From the NCBI GenBank assembly GCA_021802125.1, contig JAKAAX010000002.1, positions 124,001 through 188,000 of the forward strand: a stretch of 64,000 nt of DNA, written 5' to 3'. The translations under genes and the position numbers were made by a program. The notes beneath the pieces were generated by a model. That model was not told where the DNA came from. It ran no database searches and saw only the letters and a program-made list of their open reading frames with translations. Positions 55,955-63,500 of this stretch are shown here, one piece after another. The DNA comes from Thermoplasmata archaeon (GTDB lineage Archaea; Thermoplasmatota; Thermoplasmata; Lutacidiplasmatales; UBA184). Position 1 is the first letter of the stretch; each line of letters begins with the position of its first letter.

Positions 55955-56569
55955 ATGGTCGCTTCTGCTTACCGCAACATGGCCCACTCCTTCCAGCGAG
56001 CGCTCAAGGAGCCCGGACACGCCGCGCGGCGGGCTCTCATGATGGAGTGGCGCAGGGAGAACGCGGTCCACAAGCTCGTGCGCCCGTCGCGCCTGGACCG
56101 GGCCCACGCCCTGGGCTGGCGGTCGAAGCCGGGCTACGTCCTGCTCCGTGTCCGTCTCCGCCGAGGTGGCCAGAGAAAGCGGCACATCATCGCCGGGCGG
56201 CGCCCGAAGCACAAGGGTGTCGCACGGATGGTGCTCGGCAAGTCCATCCAGCGCATCGCCGAGGAGCGCGCCGCGAAGAAGCACCCGAACCTGGAGGTCC
56301 TCAACTCCTACTGGGTCGGGGAGGACGGCCCTCACAAGTTCTTCGAGGTCATCCTGGTCGACCCTTCCCACCCCCAGATCACCGCCGATCCCCGCATCAA
56401 CTGGATCTGCGACCCCGCCCAGAGCGGTCGGGCCTACCGTGGCCTCACCAGCGCCGGGAAGAGGGGACGCGGGCTACGCTGGAAGGGGAAGGGCGTGGAG
56501 CGGATGCGTCCGTCTCGCAAGGCGAACCAGAAGTACGTCCGCCGCACCCAGAGCAAGGTCATCCCCTGA
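55955..56569 (+). CDS. rpl15e: Ribosomal protein L15e
   Basis: 204 residues. Core motifs RLDRAHALGWRSKPGYVLLRVRLRRGG, HIIAGRRPKHKGVARM, EVLNSYWVGEDGPHKFFEVILVD and INWICDPAQSGRAYRGLTSAGK define eL15. It binds 23S rRNA domains II/IV in the large subunit. Length is normal. ATG 55955 gives MVASAYRNMAHS; an internal ATG nine codons on is less likely given the TATA spacing. The C-terminal tail is basic. Confidence 0.95.
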   Translation: MVASAYRNMAHSFQRALKEPGHAARRALMMEWRRENAVHKLVRPSRLDRAHALGWRSKPGYVLLRVRLRRGGQRKRHIIAGRRPKHKGVARMVLGKSIQRIAEERAAKKHPNLEVLNSYWVGEDGPHKFFEVILVDPSHPQITADPRINWICDPAQSGRAYRGLTSAGKRGRGLRWKGKGVERMRPSRKANQKYVRRTQSKVIP

Positions 56570-56685
56570 GGGGACCGACCGGTCTTCGCCCGAAGATCCA
56601 CGCCGGGCGGAAGCGCTTCCTCGCGCCCGACGCGGGCTCGAGGCCGGAGGCACGCGGGGGAAAGACGTCCCCGCCCCCTGGGGGC

Positions 56686-57372
56686 TCAGGGCTCGTTGGG
56701 GAAACGGACCAGCCGCTTCGGTGGCCGCTCGGACCCCTTCGCAGGCTCTCGGCGCGGTTTCTTCCTCACGAGGTCCTCGGACTCTAGGGCCCCCCAGACC
56801 TCTTCCCGGGGCCCCTTCGCCCGAGGCAGCACTCCCTGCGCGCCGGAGGGCGCCTTCCGTTTCGGTCGCGCCGGGTGCCGTAGCAGGACCTGGAGGAAGC
56901 GGCGCTGATCGTCGGCCATCGAGAGGATCGCGCGGGCGAGGGTGGAGATGTGGTAACCGGTCTCGCCCACTTCCACCCCCGTCGCGTAGGCGCGACCGGC
57001 CTCAAGGGCCTCGCGCCCCTTGGCGAGCGAGGCCCAGGCGAGCTCCGCGGAAGCCCCGTGGAGGCCTTCCGAGACCTGGGAGACGGCCCGCGCCACCAGG
57101 GCCAGGTCCTCCCCCGCCAGCCGGAGGTCCCGAGGGGCGGGAGCCGGGTCCGCTCCGAGCTTGAGCTCCTCGGAGAGCGCGCGCAGCCTCTCCTCGCCCG
57201 CCGCTCGCAGCCCCTCGGAGAGCCCGAGCAGTTCCTCGGCTAGCCGGCGCTTCTCCTCCAGCGGGAGGGCGGAGATCTCCTCCGCGAGGCTCCGCAGTTC
57301 GGTCGACGCGTCTCGGAGCCCCTGTCGGTGAAGCTCGATCGCGCGGGTGCGGCGGCGGATCCGCTCAGGCAT
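56686..57372 (-). CDS. Coiled-coil protein of unknown function
   Basis: 228 residues from ATG 57372. It is helix-only: a coiled coil at ~5-90 (LRSLAEEISALPLEEKRRLAEEL, LRALSEELKLG), a second helical pair (~95-165, EALEAGRAYATG and ILSMADDQRRFLQVLL) and a basic Lys/Arg/Pro tail. It resembles no family I recognise. A TTG at 57393 is possible because the shared TATA would put the TSS at ~57395. Divergent from the KaiC-like gene 57451. Confidence 0.6.
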   Translation of the reverse strand: MPERIRRRTRAIELHRQGLRDASTELRSLAEEISALPLEEKRRLAEELLGLSEGLRAAGEERLRALSEELKLGADPAPAPRDLRLAGEDLALVARAVSQVSEGLHGASAELAWASLAKGREALEAGRAYATGVEVGETGYHISTLARAILSMADDQRRFLQVLLRHPARPKRKAPSGAQGVLPRAKGPREEVWGALESEDLVRKKPRREPAKGSERPPKRLVRFPNEP

Positions 57373-57416
57373 CTTCGTGGTCCTTTCGAGCAACCCTCAT
57401 CCGGCCCGCAGAGATG

Positions 57417-57425
57417 TTCTTATCG
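57417..57425. promoter_or_regulatory. Shared divergent TATA box (coiled-coil gene and KaiC-like gene)
   Basis: TTCTTATCG; -26 spacing to ~57447 (plus, four bases before ATG 57451) and ~57395 (minus). Confidence 0.5.
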
Positions 57426-57450
57426 CTCGAGGGAACTGTTCGGAACATCC

Positions 57451-58176
57451 ATGGCCGCAACTCCCCCCATCGAACGGATCCCGACGTTTGTCGAAGGGCT
57501 CGACCGGAAGATGGAAGGCGGGATCCCGAAGGGCGCCGTCGTCGTCATCGAGGGCGGAGCGGGGTGCATGAAGAGCACGCTCGCCTACTCGATGCTGCAC
57601 TTCAACGCGCTGCGGTCCGAACGTCCCGGGATGTACATCACCATCGAGCAGCCCGCGAACGAGATCGAGGCGCAGATGACCCACATCGGGATGGACCGCA
57701 GGGCGGTCCCCGGCCTCTCCGACCGGCTCAGCTTCCTCGACTTGGGACAGGTCCGGTCGGTGATCGCGCAGCTCGGGGAGAACGAGGAGGAGGCCGATTG
57801 GCTGGCGAGCATCCTCGGGCAGGTCAAGCTCCACATCGCCTCTCATCCGACCGACCTGCTCGTCCTCGACTCTCTGAACGGGGTGTTCGCGCTGCAGCGG
57901 GACAACGAGGTGCGGTTGCCCTTGTTCCACTTCGTGACCGAGCTCAAGGCGCTGGGGCTCACCTCGATCCTCATCCACGAGGTCGCGACGAACCAGGCGG
58001 GGGGAGAGAGCGCCGCAGGTTTCCTGGCCGACGGGATCATCCGCGTCGAGCGCAAGCGCGTGGACGAGTCGGTCGCCCTGCTGTTGTCGGTGACGAAGAT
58101 GAGGAAGACCGCCCACGAGCACGGGTACTACCCCTTCATCATCCGGCACGGGAAGCTCGAGGTCGTCGCGAAGTAA
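57451..58176 (+). CDS. KaiC-like ATPase with atypical P-loop
   Basis: 241 residues. RIPTFVEGLDRKMEGGIPKGA leads into EGGAGCMKSTLAY, which has K-S/T but not the usual GxGKT spacing (GGAGCMKST, with Cys-Met inserted). ITIEQPANEIEAQM holds the catalytic acidic pair region, and DLLVLDSLNGVFAL is Walker B. The C-terminal strand (LSVTKMRKTAHEHGYYPF) matches KaiC domains. It stands alone, divergent from the coiled-coil gene. It may be an ATPase of the KaiC/ArlH-like group; the partner is unknown. Leaderless mRNA suggested by TATA 57417-57425. Confidence 0.8.
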   Translation: MAATPPIERIPTFVEGLDRKMEGGIPKGAVVVIEGGAGCMKSTLAYSMLHFNALRSERPGMYITIEQPANEIEAQMTHIGMDRRAVPGLSDRLSFLDLGQVRSVIAQLGENEEEADWLASILGQVKLHIASHPTDLLVLDSLNGVFALQRDNEVRLPLFHFVTELKALGLTSILIHEVATNQAGGESAAGFLADGIIRVERKRVDESVALLLSVTKMRKTAHEHGYYPFIIRHGKLEVVAK

Positions 58177-58247
58177 CGGGTCCCATACCCCCTGTGGGCC
58201 CGGGCAGGTTCGCCATGGGGCCCACCAGGGTCCCGGGAGGGAGGGCC

Positions 58248-58685
58248 CTACGTCATCGAGGAGAGCCAGTGGTCCAGAGGGGCTCCCGCCCGTACCGCGG
58301 CCCGCTCGGCCCAGGCGAGGACCGCCTCGACGTACTGGGTCTCCCCGCGCACGGCGTGGGCGAGCCTCCGGCGGAAGTCCGTATCGACCTTCACGCGCCC
58401 GTCGTCGAACAGGGATCGGAGGCGCCGCGCGAGCTCTCCCCCCGCACGGTCCCAGTCGGTGAGGAGCACCACGAGGCGCCCCTTCCGGACGACGTCCTCC
58501 ACCAGCTGGGACAGGGTCACGCCGTGGTGCACCAGGAGGATGGACTCCGCAGGCAGCCCCAGACCCACCAGTGCATGGCGGTCACGTTCGCCTTCGACGA
58601 GGAGCACCGCGCGGTCCTCCACGACGGCTTCCCGGATCTCCTTCAGCAGCCCCAGGAACTCCTGGAAGGCCTCTCGATCCGCCAT
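58248..58685 (-). CDS. Toprim domain protein
   Basis: 145 residues. LLVEGERDRHALVGLG carries the Toprim catalytic Glu, and LLTDWDRAGGELARR the DxD motif. The rest is helical (DTDFRRRLAHAVRGETQYVEAVLAWAERA). This is the small archaeal Toprim family found near replication or rRNA genes (RNase M5/primase-like folds). Divergent from GINS with a 57-base gap. It may act on nucleic acids with GINS/primase; that link comes only from the location. Confidence 0.82.
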   Translation of the reverse strand: MADREAFQEFLGLLKEIREAVVEDRAVLLVEGERDRHALVGLGLPAESILLVHHGVTLSQLVEDVVRKGRLVVLLTDWDRAGGELARRLRSLFDDGRVKVDTDFRRRLAHAVRGETQYVEAVLAWAERAAVRAGAPLDHWLSSMT

Positions 58686-58742
58686 CGCTCACAAAGGCCA
58701 AGTAGTCGGGCCACGGTGCGCCAGTAGGCGTGAGCCCGTCGC

Positions 58743-59543
58743 ATGCCCGATCCCCCTCCGGACTATTATAACCGGCTCTTGGAACAACGACGGGCCGAGT
58801 ACGCCGCGAAGGGCCTCTCGAAGGTCCCCCCCGACTTCTTCACTTCGACGACCCGGTACGTCGCCGCCCTTCACGAGATCCTGGAGCGGGAGACCCGGGA
58901 GAACCCCACCTCGAAGAAGGTGGAGATGACCCGCACGACGTACCAGAGGGCCCTCGCCAGCGCGCGCGACGTGCTGGAGGCGCGTCTCGGGAAGATCTCG
59001 CATCTCGCCGTTCAGCACGTGAACCTCGGAGGCGAGCCCGCCAACCTCCTCCCGGAAGAGCGAGCGCTCTACGACGCCCTCGTTCGGGATCTGAGCGGAT
59101 TCCGGCGCACCTCCGCGCCGTTCCTCGAGCCCGCCTCGGGAGGCTCCGCGCCCTCCCCCGCGGTGCCCCCCGCCGCTCCCGGCGGAACCACGTCCACGAA
59201 CCCCCGTCCGCTTGCCGCGAGCCCCCCTCCACCCTCCACCGCTGCTCCTCCACCCTCCGCTCCCTCATCTCCATCCTCTCCCGCCCCGGCTCCTCCCGTC
59301 CGCGCCGCGGGACCCTCGTCTTCCTCACCGTCCGCGGTCGCGCCGCCTTCCGGACCTTCCTCTCCGCCCCCTACCGCGGTCATCCGGGTGCTCCAGGACC
59401 AGCCCGCGCTGGCCCTCCCCAACGAGACCATCGAGCTTCGCAAGGAGGACCTGCTGGTCCTGCCGGCGGAGAAGGCCCAGCTCCTGGTCCACGCGAGGAT
59501 CGCGGAGCGCGTCGACGTCCAGCCCCGCGCCAGGGTCACCTGA
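58743..59543 (+). CDS. Archaeal GINS-family replication factor with a long linker
   Basis: 266 residues. The A domain (~1-125) starts YYNRLLEQRRAEYAAKGLSKVPPDFF and contains EMTRTTYQRALASARDVLEARLG; the B domain is at the C-terminus (~220-266, AVIRVLQDQPALALPNETIELRKEDLLVLP), i.e. the A-B order of Gins51/Gins15-type subunits. GINS joins MCM with GAN/Cdc45 at the fork. A ~90-residue Pro/Ser/Ala linker (~130-218) separates the domains, longer than usual. Confidence 0.82.
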   Translation: MPDPPPDYYNRLLEQRRAEYAAKGLSKVPPDFFTSTTRYVAALHEILERETRENPTSKKVEMTRTTYQRALASARDVLEARLGKISHLAVQHVNLGGEPANLLPEERALYDALVRDLSGFRRTSAPFLEPASGGSAPSPAVPPAAPGGTTSTNPRPLAASPPPPSTAAPPPSAPSSPSSPAPAPPVRAAGPSSSSPSAVAPPSGPSSPPPTAVIRVLQDQPALALPNETIELRKEDLLVLPAEKAQLLVHARIAERVDVQPRARVT

Positions 59544-59544
59544 A

Positions 59545-59560
59545 CCCCCGAGAGCGGGGG
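59545..59560. terminator. Hairpin between convergent GINS and MidA-like genes
   Basis: CCCCCG-AGAG-CGGGGG, a perfect 6-bp stem with a tetraloop in the 26-base gap between two convergent stops; no U-tract follows. Probably a bidirectional transcript end. Confidence 0.4.
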
Positions 59561-59569
59561 TCCGCCGCC

Positions 59570-60715
59570 TCACTTGCGCAGCTGCAGGACGCGGTGGGTC
59601 GGGTACCCGAACAAGAAGGTCTTGGCCGCCAGGCGGGCCTTGACCGCCTCGATGCTGTTCTCGCCCTGGGCGCGGGCGAGCTCCTCGGCCACCTGGGTCA
59701 TGCCCCACTCGTAGAGCTTCTCGGCCTGGGACTGGATGCCGCCGTTCTCGAACCCTGAGCCCTCCGCCGCCGCGAGGATCGCAGAGAAATCGACCCAGGC
59801 GGTGATGTCCCGGCTGCCCAGGCCCTCGAACGGGTCGGTGCCCGCGCGGTGGCGCGAGAAGGTCTGGAGCGTGCCCTCCGGATGGTTCTCCACGAGGTCC
59901 TCCTGGAGGTCCCCGTAGTCGAAGAAGAGGACGAGCCCCCGCTCCATCTGCGCGCCGAGCGCGCGCACCCAGTCCACCGCGGCCAACGACTCCTCGATGA
60001 CCGTCCCGGGCGGGGCCGCGCGAGGGAGGACCGAGAGCAGGGCGGCGTCCGCCACCTCCCGCTCCTTCCAGAGGAGCTCCCGGGCCTCCCGGTCCCGGGC
60101 GGTCACGCACAGCTCCTTCCAGCTCACGCCGCGGCGAACGGCGCGGCGGAACGGCAGCGCGTCCAGGAACTCGTTGGCGATGACGACGCCGGAGAACTTG
60201 CCGATCTCTGATATGTCGTTGTGCCAGGTGGCCTCGACCTTCCCGGCGAGGCGCTGCTGCTGGATGCGCCTCAGGTTCTCCGACCGCTCGACGAGCGCGA
60301 CCTTCCAGCCGCGGGTGTCCTGGCCGATCTGCTGAAGGTAACCCCAGAGGTCGTCCATGAGGTAGGCGACCCCGGGCCCGATCTCGACGAGGGTGAAGGA
60401 CGTCGGTCGGCCGCGCTTCTCCCACTCGCGCTGCACGGCGCGGGCGACGGTCCAGCCGAAGAGGGGATGGACGTGGGGGGCGGTCTTGAAGTCCCCTTTC
60501 GCCCCCAGGATCTCCCGGCGCCGGGTGTAGTAGCCCCACCCCGGATGGTAGAGGACCGTCTCGAGGAACTCGCTGAAGGGGATCTCGGGGTTCCGCGCGA
60601 ACGTCTCCGCGAGCACCTTGCGGAGCTCCGCGTCCACGACATCCGGGTCCTCGGCGAGCGCGTCGGCGTCCGTCAGGGCCGCGACCTCCCTCGCCCGGGG
60701 CTCCTCCTCGCTCAT
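59570..60715 (-). CDS. MidA/NDUFAF7-like SAM-dependent methyltransferase
   Basis: 381 residues. Typical of COG1565: ETVLYHPGWGYYTRRREILGAKGDFKTAPHVHPLFG, then VEIGPGVAYLMDDL (SAM motif I), the NEFLDALPF site, DYGDLQED, and the C-terminal GFENGGIQSQAEKLYEWG. MidA methylates an arginine of NDUFS2 in mitochondrial complex I, and bacterial homologues are widespread. The archaeal target is unknown; no complex-I gene is near. It heads a minus-strand string with the PAC2 gene 20 bases upstream. Confidence 0.85.
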   Translation of the reverse strand: MSEEEPRAREVAALTDADALAEDPDVVDAELRKVLAETFARNPEIPFSEFLETVLYHPGWGYYTRRREILGAKGDFKTAPHVHPLFGWTVARAVQREWEKRGRPTSFTLVEIGPGVAYLMDDLWGYLQQIGQDTRGWKVALVERSENLRRIQQQRLAGKVEATWHNDISEIGKFSGVVIANEFLDALPFRRAVRRGVSWKELCVTARDREARELLWKEREVADAALLSVLPRAAPPGTVIEESLAAVDWVRALGAQMERGLVLFFDYGDLQEDLVENHPEGTLQTFSRHRAGTDPFEGLGSRDITAWVDFSAILAAAEGSGFENGGIQSQAEKLYEWGMTQVAEELARAQGENSIEAVKARLAAKTFLFGYPTHRVLQLRK

Positions 60716-60734
60716 CCGAAGGGCCCCTGCGGGC

Positions 60735-61505
60735 TCACCCGATGTAGGTGAGGTCCTCTTTCGCTTCGGAGGTGGGGGTCGGCCTCGTCTCCATCTCGCG
60801 GAAGCGTTGCGCGATCTGGTCGATCTCCTGGGCCTTGCTCTCCAACGCGGTGAGGTCGATCTCGACGTGGAGGGCCTTGCCGAGCACCTTCAGCACGGCC
60901 TCGGCGCTGCGGGGATCGACGAAGTAGCCGGAGGTCTCGCCCATCAGGCAGACGCTCTCCATGCCGTAGAGCTTCCCGAGCCCGAGGAAGAGCCCGCTCG
61001 CGCCGAGGAGCCCGCCCCCGGGGTCCTTCCGGGAGAAGACGACGCCGAGCTTCTTCATCGCCTCGATCCGCTCGTGCGAGGTGGCGGCGCCCAGCACGCG
61101 GGGCGCCTGGACGAGGTGTCCCTGGGCGAAGCCCGCGAGCGTGAAGCACTCCTTCGCTCCCATCTTGCTCGCGATCTCGAGCACCTTGTCGGTGAGCTCG
61201 TACTGACCTTCGTACGTGGAGCCCTGATAGTCGCCCACGAGGATGATGAGGTCCCGCTGCGTGCCGCCGCGGGCCCGGTAGTAGTGGAGCTCGTGGGAGA
61301 CGAGGCGGATCAGCCCCTCCTCGTTGACGTAGACCTGCGGAGGGAGGAGCTTCGAGTGGAGCGTCGCGAACCGCGTGGCCTTCAGGGTGTCCTTTAGGTA
61401 GTCCGCCGCGAGCTTCCCGACGTTGCCCACGCCAGGGAGCCCCTCCACCAGGATCGGGTTCTTCAGCGTGACCTTGTCGTCCCACTGGACCACAACGTCC
61501 TCCAT
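60735..61505 (-). CDS. PAC2 family protein (proteasome assembly chaperone-like)
   Basis: 256 residues. NPILVEGLPGVGNVGKLAADYL begins the PAC2 domain; IILVGDYQGSTYEGQYELTDKVLEIASKMGA, LAGFAQGHLVQAPRVLG and SGYFVDPRSAEAVLKVLGKA are typical. Archaeal PbaB-type PAC2 proteins assist 20S proteasome assembly; this one is a full-length single-domain member. The C-terminal ~25 residues are an acidic helix tail. Nothing proteasomal is adjacent. Upstream of the MidA-like gene by 20 bases. Confidence 0.85.
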   Translation of the reverse strand: MEDVVVQWDDKVTLKNPILVEGLPGVGNVGKLAADYLKDTLKATRFATLHSKLLPPQVYVNEEGLIRLVSHELHYYRARGGTQRDLIILVGDYQGSTYEGQYELTDKVLEIASKMGAKECFTLAGFAQGHLVQAPRVLGAATSHERIEAMKKLGVVFSRKDPGGGLLGASGLFLGLGKLYGMESVCLMGETSGYFVDPRSAEAVLKVLGKALHVEIDLTALESKAQEIDQIAQRFREMETRPTPTSEAKEDLTYIG

Positions 61506-61625
61506 CGATGTCCGTTCCTCGCTCGTCGGCCGAGACCGGGGGGCCTTATGGGGCTTTGCCCCGTGACCGGCGTTCGGCGCTCCCGGTCACTTGTCGCCTC
61601 CGGAGCCCGTCGCTGCGGGCGCGTC

Positions 61626-62675
61626 TCACTCCGTGAGCGCCCGCACCATCTTCGTGAGCATCGCCTCGTACCGGGGCCCGGCCAAGAAGTGCCCTCCCTC
61701 GAACTCGTCGTGGACCGCCCGCACCCCCCGGGCCCTGGCCTCGGAGACGAACCAGCGGGCGGTCGCATCCGACGCCCACTCGTCGGAGCTGGAAGCGGTG
61801 ACGTGCACGAGCCGCATGCGCTTGAGCGCGCTCGCTCCGGCCTCGGTGCGGACCCGACGAACGGGGTCGAAGGCCAGCCAGCGCTCCCAGACCTCGGGCC
61901 GGAGCCGACCATCCTCCGGATCGAAAGGGAGCTCGAAGCTCCCCGGGTCCCCCGGGGTCGGGGAGTAGCAGGCCGCCATCGCGATCGTGCTCAACGCCGC
62001 GCCGGCGGGGTCCATGATGGACGGCATGGTCTGCTGCGGGTCCTCGAACAGCTTCGCGAGGAACCCTTCCGGCCCACCGTAGCGACGGAAGACCCGGACG
62101 CACTTCGGGAAATCCGGCAGGAAGCTGTACTCGAAGCCCATGTCCCCGGCGCTGGACCCGACCGCGTCGAAGAGCTCGGGGTGCTCGAAGGCGAGGTGGA
62201 GCGCCCCGAAGCCTCCGCTCGACTGGCCCAGCACCCCGGTCCTCCCGGTCCTGAACCGCTCCCGGGCCCAGGGGAGGACCTCCTGGAGGACGTGGTCCTG
62301 GTAGGCGCCGGTGGCCGTCGAGTTGACGTACTGGCTCCCTCCGAGGGAGGTCAGGCAATCCGGGGAGACGATCACGGCCTCGCCGCAATCCCCGCTCTTG
62401 ACCAACCTCTCGAACCGCTCATGAACACCCTCCTGCAGGAATCCGGGCGCGCGGAAGGTCATCCACCCGGCGCCGGCGAACCCCGGCAGCCAGAGAAGGA
62501 GGGGCTTCCCTTCCGTCACTCCCGAGGGGGGCGTGTAGACCGCGACCTTGCGCTCGGTGGGGTCGCCGAGCGGGTTCCCCCGCAGCACCCGGCTCTCCAG
62601 GGTCTCCAAACGTAGGCCCCCCTTGAGGGGCGGCGGGAACCCGCGGGGGCCCTTCCGATCCAGGGGGACCTTCAC
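61626..62675 (-). CDS. Esterase D-like alpha/beta hydrolase
   Basis: 349 residues. The nucleophile elbow GVLGQSSGGFGALH contains G-x-S-x-G, then DAVGSSAGDMGFEYSFLPDF; the acid/His pair is likely in SSSDEWASDATARW and FEGGHFLAGPRYEAML. It is close to the putative esterase family (S-formylglutathione hydrolase/antigen 85-like). No signal peptide, so it acts in the cytosol. Substrate unknown. Single gene with a 120-base gap to the PAC2 gene; no obvious TATA. Confidence 0.82.
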   Translation of the reverse strand: MKVPLDRKGPRGFPPPLKGGLRLETLESRVLRGNPLGDPTERKVAVYTPPSGVTEGKPLLLWLPGFAGAGWMTFRAPGFLQEGVHERFERLVKSGDCGEAVIVSPDCLTSLGGSQYVNSTATGAYQDHVLQEVLPWARERFRTGRTGVLGQSSGGFGALHLAFEHPELFDAVGSSAGDMGFEYSFLPDFPKCVRVFRRYGGPEGFLAKLFEDPQQTMPSIMDPAGAALSTIAMAACYSPTPGDPGSFELPFDPEDGRLRPEVWERWLAFDPVRRVRTEAGASALKRMRLVHVTASSSDEWASDATARWFVSEARARGVRAVHDEFEGGHFLAGPRYEAMLTKMVRALTE

Positions 62676-62696
62676 GGCGCCGTCCTCCGCCCGGTC

Positions 62697-63500
62697 CTAG
62701 GTCAGGGCGCTGACGCCCTTCTCCCCGACGACGAGCCGCACCGAACCGGTGCGCTCCGGGTGGTTGCGCACCTTGCGGATGGTCAGGTGGTGCTGGAACT
62801 GCATGTGCTCCTTCGCCATCTCGACGTCCATCAGCAGGTCGGCCACGTCGTCCAGGATCCCCACGGTCTTGGAGTCGTGGATGCTGGGGTGGAGCGTGAG
62901 CAGGGCGAAGCCGCCCGCCCGCTGGGCCCGGTACCGGATCTGCCGGACCAGCGAGATGACCGCGCTGGGCTTCGATTGTTCGAGGAAGAAGTCCAGGGAG
63001 TCGATGATGAGCCGGAACGGCTTGTCGAGCGCCGCGAGCTCGACCAGCATGCGGGTCACGAAGTTGACGGGTGGGGCCTCCAGGTGTTCGAGGCGGAACT
63101 GGGCGATCTCCTGGGGCGAGATCCCCTTCTCGCGGAAGCGGCTCACCTCGAGGTCACGCGAGAGCACCGTGTCGTGGTAGTCGTCGGAGAGGTTCACGAT
63201 GCGAAGGTCGTCGCGCCAGGAGAAGTCGCGCATGGCGCGCCGGATGTCCTCGGTCCGCTCGCTCGTGGTGTAGTAGGTGACGGTGGCCCTCGGGCCCGAG
63301 GCCTGGGCGAACTGCTTGGCCAGGATCTCGATGCCGCTCCCGGGGGGCCCGGTGAGGATCGCGAGCCACCCCTTCGGGAGCTGCCCGGCGAGCATGGCGT
63401 CCACCTCCGGGATCCCGAAGATCGGCTCGGCCGGGGGAGCGGCGGGGGCCGCAGCCGCGGTCTTCGATGGGGGAGAGGGCGGGGGGGGAGGTGGGGTCAT
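62697..63500 (-). CDS. KaiC-like ATPase with degenerate Walker A, coupled to the right-edge gene
   Basis: 267 residues, ATG 63500 overlapping the next gene's stop (ATGA). The P-loop reads TGPPGSGIEILAK where a Lys should follow GxG; the Lys-Thr pair is absent, as in the 12591 gene. SERTEDIRRAMRDFSWRDDLRIV and LIIDSLDFFLEQ (Walker B) retain the RecA layout. A Pro/Ala-rich N-terminus (~1-25) precedes it. A regulatory partner of the upstream ATPase is inferred. The central part (~90-150) is an insertion without known motifs. Confidence 0.78.
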   Translation of the reverse strand: MTPPPPPPSPPSKTAAAAPAAPPAEPIFGIPEVDAMLAGQLPKGWLAILTGPPGSGIEILAKQFAQASGPRATVTYYTTSERTEDIRRAMRDFSWRDDLRIVNLSDDYHDTVLSRDLEVSRFREKGISPQEIAQFRLEHLEAPPVNFVTRMLVELAALDKPFRLIIDSLDFFLEQSKPSAVISLVRQIRYRAQRAGGFALLTLHPSIHDSKTVGILDDVADLLMDVEMAKEHMQFQHHLTIRKVRNHPERTGSVRLVVGEKGVSALT

